In this document: piece after piece, positions 60,143 through 64,000 of the stretch
How positions within the stretch are numbered: the first letter of the stretch is position 1
How the letters are laid out: each line of letters opens with the position of its first letter
Origin: Sporodiniella umbellata
Taxonomy: Eukaryota > Mucoromycota > Mucoromycetes > Mucorales > Rhizopodaceae
Assembly (NCBI GenBank): GCA_025677835.1
Contig: JAIXMR010000093.1
Location: 1-64,000 of the forward strand
DNA length: 64,000 nucleotides
Direction of reading: 5' to 3'
Notes under the pieces: generated by a model
Seen by the model: the letters and a program-made list of their open reading frames with translations, nothing else
What the model was told of the DNA's origin: nothing
The model's database searches: none
Position numbers and translations under genes: made by a program

Positions 60143-61082
60143 CCCATTGCATTTAACCACTCCCTACTCTTTAACTCTTACACTTGCCCGTGATTTTATG
60201 ATTGGCAAGTCTTGAGATTGTATTTTTTTTACGTGTTTGTTATCAAATAAAACAAATACTCTTTTTTTTTTATTATTATTATTTTACCAAGGTGTCAGTA
60301 ACAACTATTTTATACAACAAAGTTTTAATGGCGTTCTCTTTTTGTTTTATACACAAACGAAACCTAAGGCTAGAACCACTAACAAAGCCAACAAAACCTT
60401 GAATAGGTTTCAACAAGTTTTTTTTTTTATTTTATTTTTTTTTTATTTTTGACTGAACCTGGTAGGTTTAGCCTCATTGAGTCTATAGAGAAAAAGACCG
60501 TCACGACTATGAAAGATAAGGAACAAAGGCTCCAAGTCTGTCTTTGGACCACAATGATTTTCGTGGATTGATGTAACAGCGCTAGATTGGTAAATCTTGT
60601 CTTACCGTGTCTTCCGATTTTTGATTGATTGTTTTTGAAGCGCCATGTAGGCTCTGTGGTTACCTTGTTTCATTAAGCTAGCTTTTGACTATATACTATC
60701 ACTGGAGTTCTTTTCTTGATCTAGAGTTTGGTATTTTATATCTTCAATTAAAAAAGTGCCCTATCGATCAAAACGCGTTTTGTACAGGCTTCTATACGTT
60801 GTTAAGGTAGTCAATTGGTCGGCTTTTCATTCCATCAAAGATCTCAAAAACTAACCCTAGCATTGGCCCTATACCCGCGTATATCTTCAGATATCGCTTA
60901 GACCCCACCTCAATCTATATGCCGTAAACTCTAAGCCTAAAACTAATGCTGTAAGCTGGTCTAAAAACGTTTGTCAGCACAAAGATACATTGAGTTACAC
61001 AAAAATAATCTTTTTTTTGATTTTTTTTTTTTTTTTTTTGGTTTTTGATTTTTATCTTTGAGAAAAAAAAAAAAAGAAAGGC
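59954..61082. other. Intergenic between the MMT-type and ABCB8-like genes
   Basis: An A-run of 39 at 60102-60140 lies at the 3' end of the MMT gene, and T-runs at 61011-61039 lie in the promoter of the ABC gene. Open frames at 60202-60452 are low-complexity. No other feature is seen. Confidence 0.5.
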
Positions 61083-61972
61083 ATGCCTTTGCTCGTGGCT
61101 CGTTTCACGACTCGGCTTTGTTTCAATGTGGTAAAACAAAGAGAAAGAGAAAGAAAAACACAGGTTCATTTTGCCCTCACAGACTTCCATTGTTCATCGC
61201 TCGTTTGTTTCTAAATCAATCTCTTTCACATTACCTCGACACACGATTCATACCGACCTTATTAAGAAGCTCTCTTCAAAGTAGGCTTTGATGCCCTCAA
61301 AAAGACATTTTGAAACAAAAAGTCATTCATCCATCTTTAATTAGACGTATTTGGTTCACACCTCTACCGATCTTTCAACGAGCGACCCTTTGCATAAAAT
61401 CCACCGGACTACCATGTGTTTCCCTAGTTGCTGGTATGCATATGGCCAACTTGCATCAATTACCTATCGCTTACTGTGAAGCACCCCCTATTCAGCCCAC
61501 GATCCAGCCTACCGTGACTGGATCCAAAGTGCTTGATGAGATTACCCCCAAGATAAAAACCCCACCTTCTGTACTCCACGATATTTGGCAGCTCGTCAAG
61601 CCCGATCTTGGCTTGCTCTGTTTGATTGTCTTGACTGCAGTGGGTGCGGCTATTGTTCAACTTCAAACACCTCTTGTTACAGGACAGCTGATCAATATCT
61701 TGTCTTCCAGTATGCAGGCTGCCGCTGACGGCTTGGGATCTTTGACCATCCGGGATTTAAATGCGCCTGCCTTGAAACTCTTTGGACTCTTGGTAACTCA
61801 AGGTTTCCTGACATTTGCTCATATCTCACTCGTCTCTGCCTTTGGTGAAAATATTGCTAAACGATTACGCGCTAAATTATTCAGGGCTATCATTCAACAG
61901 GATCTAGGTTTTTTTGATCAACACCGTAGTGGTGAGCTGGTCAGTCGTCTAACAGCAGACGCTGCCGAGTTC

Positions 61973-62020
<48 letters not shown>

Positions 62021-63630
62021 GTGTATGTATATTTCTATAGAGTACGTTCAAACAATTGGTCACTCAAGGATTAAAGTCTGTTACCCAAACCGTGGGCTCT
62101 GCTATTCAACTGTTCAGAATCTCTACTTCCTTAACTTTCACTATGCTGGGAACGATGCCTATTCTTTACGTCTTGTTAAATCTTTACGGCGGATATTTAA
62201 GAAAACTTAGTAAGCACAACAAACAGTTGGATGGTCAATCGGGCGGTGTTGCTGGTGAGGTAAGCAAAAAGAAAAGTAGAATGTAACTGAGGGTGTGATT
62301 AGGTACTTTCAAACATGCGAACTGTACGCGCCTTTGCTTCGGAAGAACGTGAGATTGAACACTACAGTCAGACATGTGAGCGTGTGGCTAGATCAAATCA
62401 GTCAATGGGGCTTCATATCGGTCTTTTCCAAGGCCTGACAAACATCTCGGTAGGATGTATGGTCCTGACTGTACTTTATTATGGCGGCTCTTTGGTAGTG
62501 AACAACGAATTGACGGCCGGTGATCTAATGTCGTATATGCTCTCGACCCAGACAGCCCAACACTCTCTTGTGTCACTCGGCGTCTTGTTTGGTCAGTCTA
62601 TCAAGGCTGCATCGTCAGCCCATCGGGTGTTTGAGTTCATTCATTTAGAGCCCCAGGTGCCTTTGAGAGGCGGGTGTGTTCCAGATCATGTATGTGGGAA
62701 CATTGAGTTTAGCTCTATCGATTTCTGCTATCCTTCGCGTCCAGACCAGATGGTCTTGAACGATTTCAGTTTGAATGTAACGCCTGGAAGTACCGTAGCT
62801 CTCTGTGGTGCCTCAGGTTCGGGCAAATCCACCATTGCCTCTTTACTCGAACGTTTTTATGAGCCTGCTGCAGGTCATGTCTATCTGGACGGTCAAGCAT
62901 TAGATACTATCGACCCTTCTTGGTTAAGGGAACATATCGGGTTTATCAATCAAGAACCTGTCTTGTTTGCCACTTCTATTCTCGAAAATATCCGTTATGG
63001 AAACCCCCATGCTACATTGGAAGAAGTAAAGGAGGCTGCTCGTCAAGCCAATGCGGAAACCTTTATTGAAGGTTTCCCTGATGGTTACCATACAGTCGTG
63101 GGCGAACGTGGAGCAGCTCTTTCTGGAGGACAAAAACAACGCATTGCCATAGCTCGCGCTATCTTGAAAAATCCAAAGGTAGACTTTTCTTTTTTTTTTT
63201 TTTTAAAAAAAAAAAGGGGTGATTTGTTTCTAACGTTTCTTTAGATTCTTATTCTTGATGAAGCGACCTCTGCTTTAGATAGTAATTTTATAGCCATGTT
63301 TGTAAAAGAAAGTACTGATGCCTATGTTCTATTTATTAGCTCAAAGTGAAAGGATGGTTCAAGAGGCATTGGATAAACTAATGCATGGAAGAACTGTACT
63401 AGTCATTGCCCATCGTCTGTCTACAATCCGTAAGGCTGATATGATTGTAGTCATGGGAAAAGTGCCTGGAAATATCATTGAAAAAGGTTTCACATTCTTT
63501 AGGAGGGGGAATAACCATCATTGTTGTTTTCTAAACAAACCTTTCTTTAGGGATTCATGAGAAGCTGATGAATAATCGATCTGTTTACTTTAAGCTTCAT
63601 AATCAACTCGTCGATGCCGAAAATAAATAA
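61083..63630 (+). CDS. ABCB8-like mitochondrial half ABC transporter
   Basis: Eight exons (61083-61130, 61183-61280, 61345-61975, 62041-62259, 62303-63178, 63245-63281, 63340-63486, 63551-63630) give 711 residues, against 735 in human ABCB8. The first two small exons are inferred: they supply an ATG and a matrix signal ([16 protein letters not shown] ... [10 protein letters not shown]) absent from exon 3, whose first in-frame ATG is only at 61435. The membrane domain has [16 protein letters not shown] and [17 protein letters not shown], then [13 protein letters not shown] and [16 protein letters not shown]. Nucleotide-binding domain: Walker [11 protein letters not shown]-loop INQEPVLF, signature LSGGQKQR, Walker [13 protein letters not shown] and H-loop IAHRLST. 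The last two exons carry the D-loop onward. ABCB8 is implicated in mitochondrial iron export; this role is inferred here. Confidence 0.9.
61976..62012. repeat. (TA)n tract starting inside the donor of intron 3 of the ABC gene
   Basis: Intron begins GTATATATA and continues as TA units for about 36 nt before the acceptor at 62040. Confidence 0.9.
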
Positions 63631-64000
63631 ATAGAAACAGAGGCTATCGAAACATACACATACCAGTCCCTTTTTTTTTTTTTTTTTTTTTTCCAAATAC
63701 AACACATCATACCCAATCACACATACGTCAGTACTCCTGAGTTTTTGAGTATAGCTTTTTCTGCGCATATGGCTTGCATTAAGTAAAGATTTTCAATAGC
63801 CATAAATAATAATGAAATAAACTTGAATGGCAAGAGATCTTTCAAGGTATTAATAGAACATACACCGAAAATGGTCATATTTCGATATTAGAGTTTGTGT
63901 ACAACGTATCGTTTTGACAGTAAAAGAATTTTTTTTTTTTTTGTGCGCAGACATAAAACTGAGCTCAAGTGTGTGACCTCACAAAAAAGGGAAAGAATAG
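63631..64000. other. 3' flank of the ABC transporter gene
   Basis: Contains a T-run (63669-63692) and AT-rich sequence. No further gene is recognised up to the window edge. Confidence 0.5.

Overview
The window is nuclear DNA of a filamentous fungus, most likely an early-diverging lineage (Mucoromycota, probably Mucorales); that placement is inference. Supporting signs are: almost every gene is split by short GT-AG introns (mostly about 45-120 nt); non-coding DNA is very AT-rich with long poly-A/poly-T and dinucleotide tracts; and the gene set is fungal (APSES factor, Skt5/Chs4, ChAPs, Bem2-like RasGEF/RhoGAP, PalB-type calpain, Num1-like PH protein). It also includes dymeclin, which budding yeast lacks. 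No bacterial, plasmid, CRISPR, rRNA or tRNA gene was recognised. Exon models were built by hand from reading frame plus splice signals, and each multi-exon model was checked for a closing frame. Only the ChAPs gene failed, by one nucleotide at one junction.

Layout. 0-11.1 kb: 5' end of a minus-strand gene, then tricalbin-like SMP/C2 protein, mitochondrial sulfide:quinone oxidoreductase, glycine cleavage H protein and calpain-7/PalB, all plus strand. 11.1-20.9 kb: gene-poor, with a small two-exon hypothetical gene and a four-finger C2H2 factor. 21-25.7 kb: complex I 24-kDa subunit, a 1.49-kb unit bounded by 35-bp inverted repeats and flanked by TA that carries a 105-codon ORF, and PRS1. 26.5-33 kb: a 2,085-residue Bem2-like protein. 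34.5-39.2 kb: Skt5/Chs4, a short APSES factor (minus), NatB catalytic subunit and LSm7. 41.2-51.5 kb: three minus-strand genes, ChAPs, forkhead factor and conventional kinesin. 51.7-55.2 kb: dymeclin and, 49 bp later, a miniature Num1/Mcp5-like protein. 55.2-56.3 kb: dysferlin-domain Pex-type protein (minus). 58-63.6 kb: a possible micropeptide, an MMT-type mitochondrial metal transporter and an ABCB8-like mitochondrial ABC transporter.

Functional themes. Five genes encode mitochondrial proteins (SQOR, GcvH, NDUFV2, MMT, ABCB8-like), and the last two are tandem neighbours both tied to mitochondrial iron handling. Two chitin synthase III factors (Skt5/Chs4 and a ChAP) lie within 10 kb of each other near a Bem2-like polarity regulator. 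I did not find a clearly new multi-gene system. The least explained objects are the inverted-repeat unit at 22.48-23.97 kb, the recurrent T-run/A-run snapback introns, and a few small ORFs.
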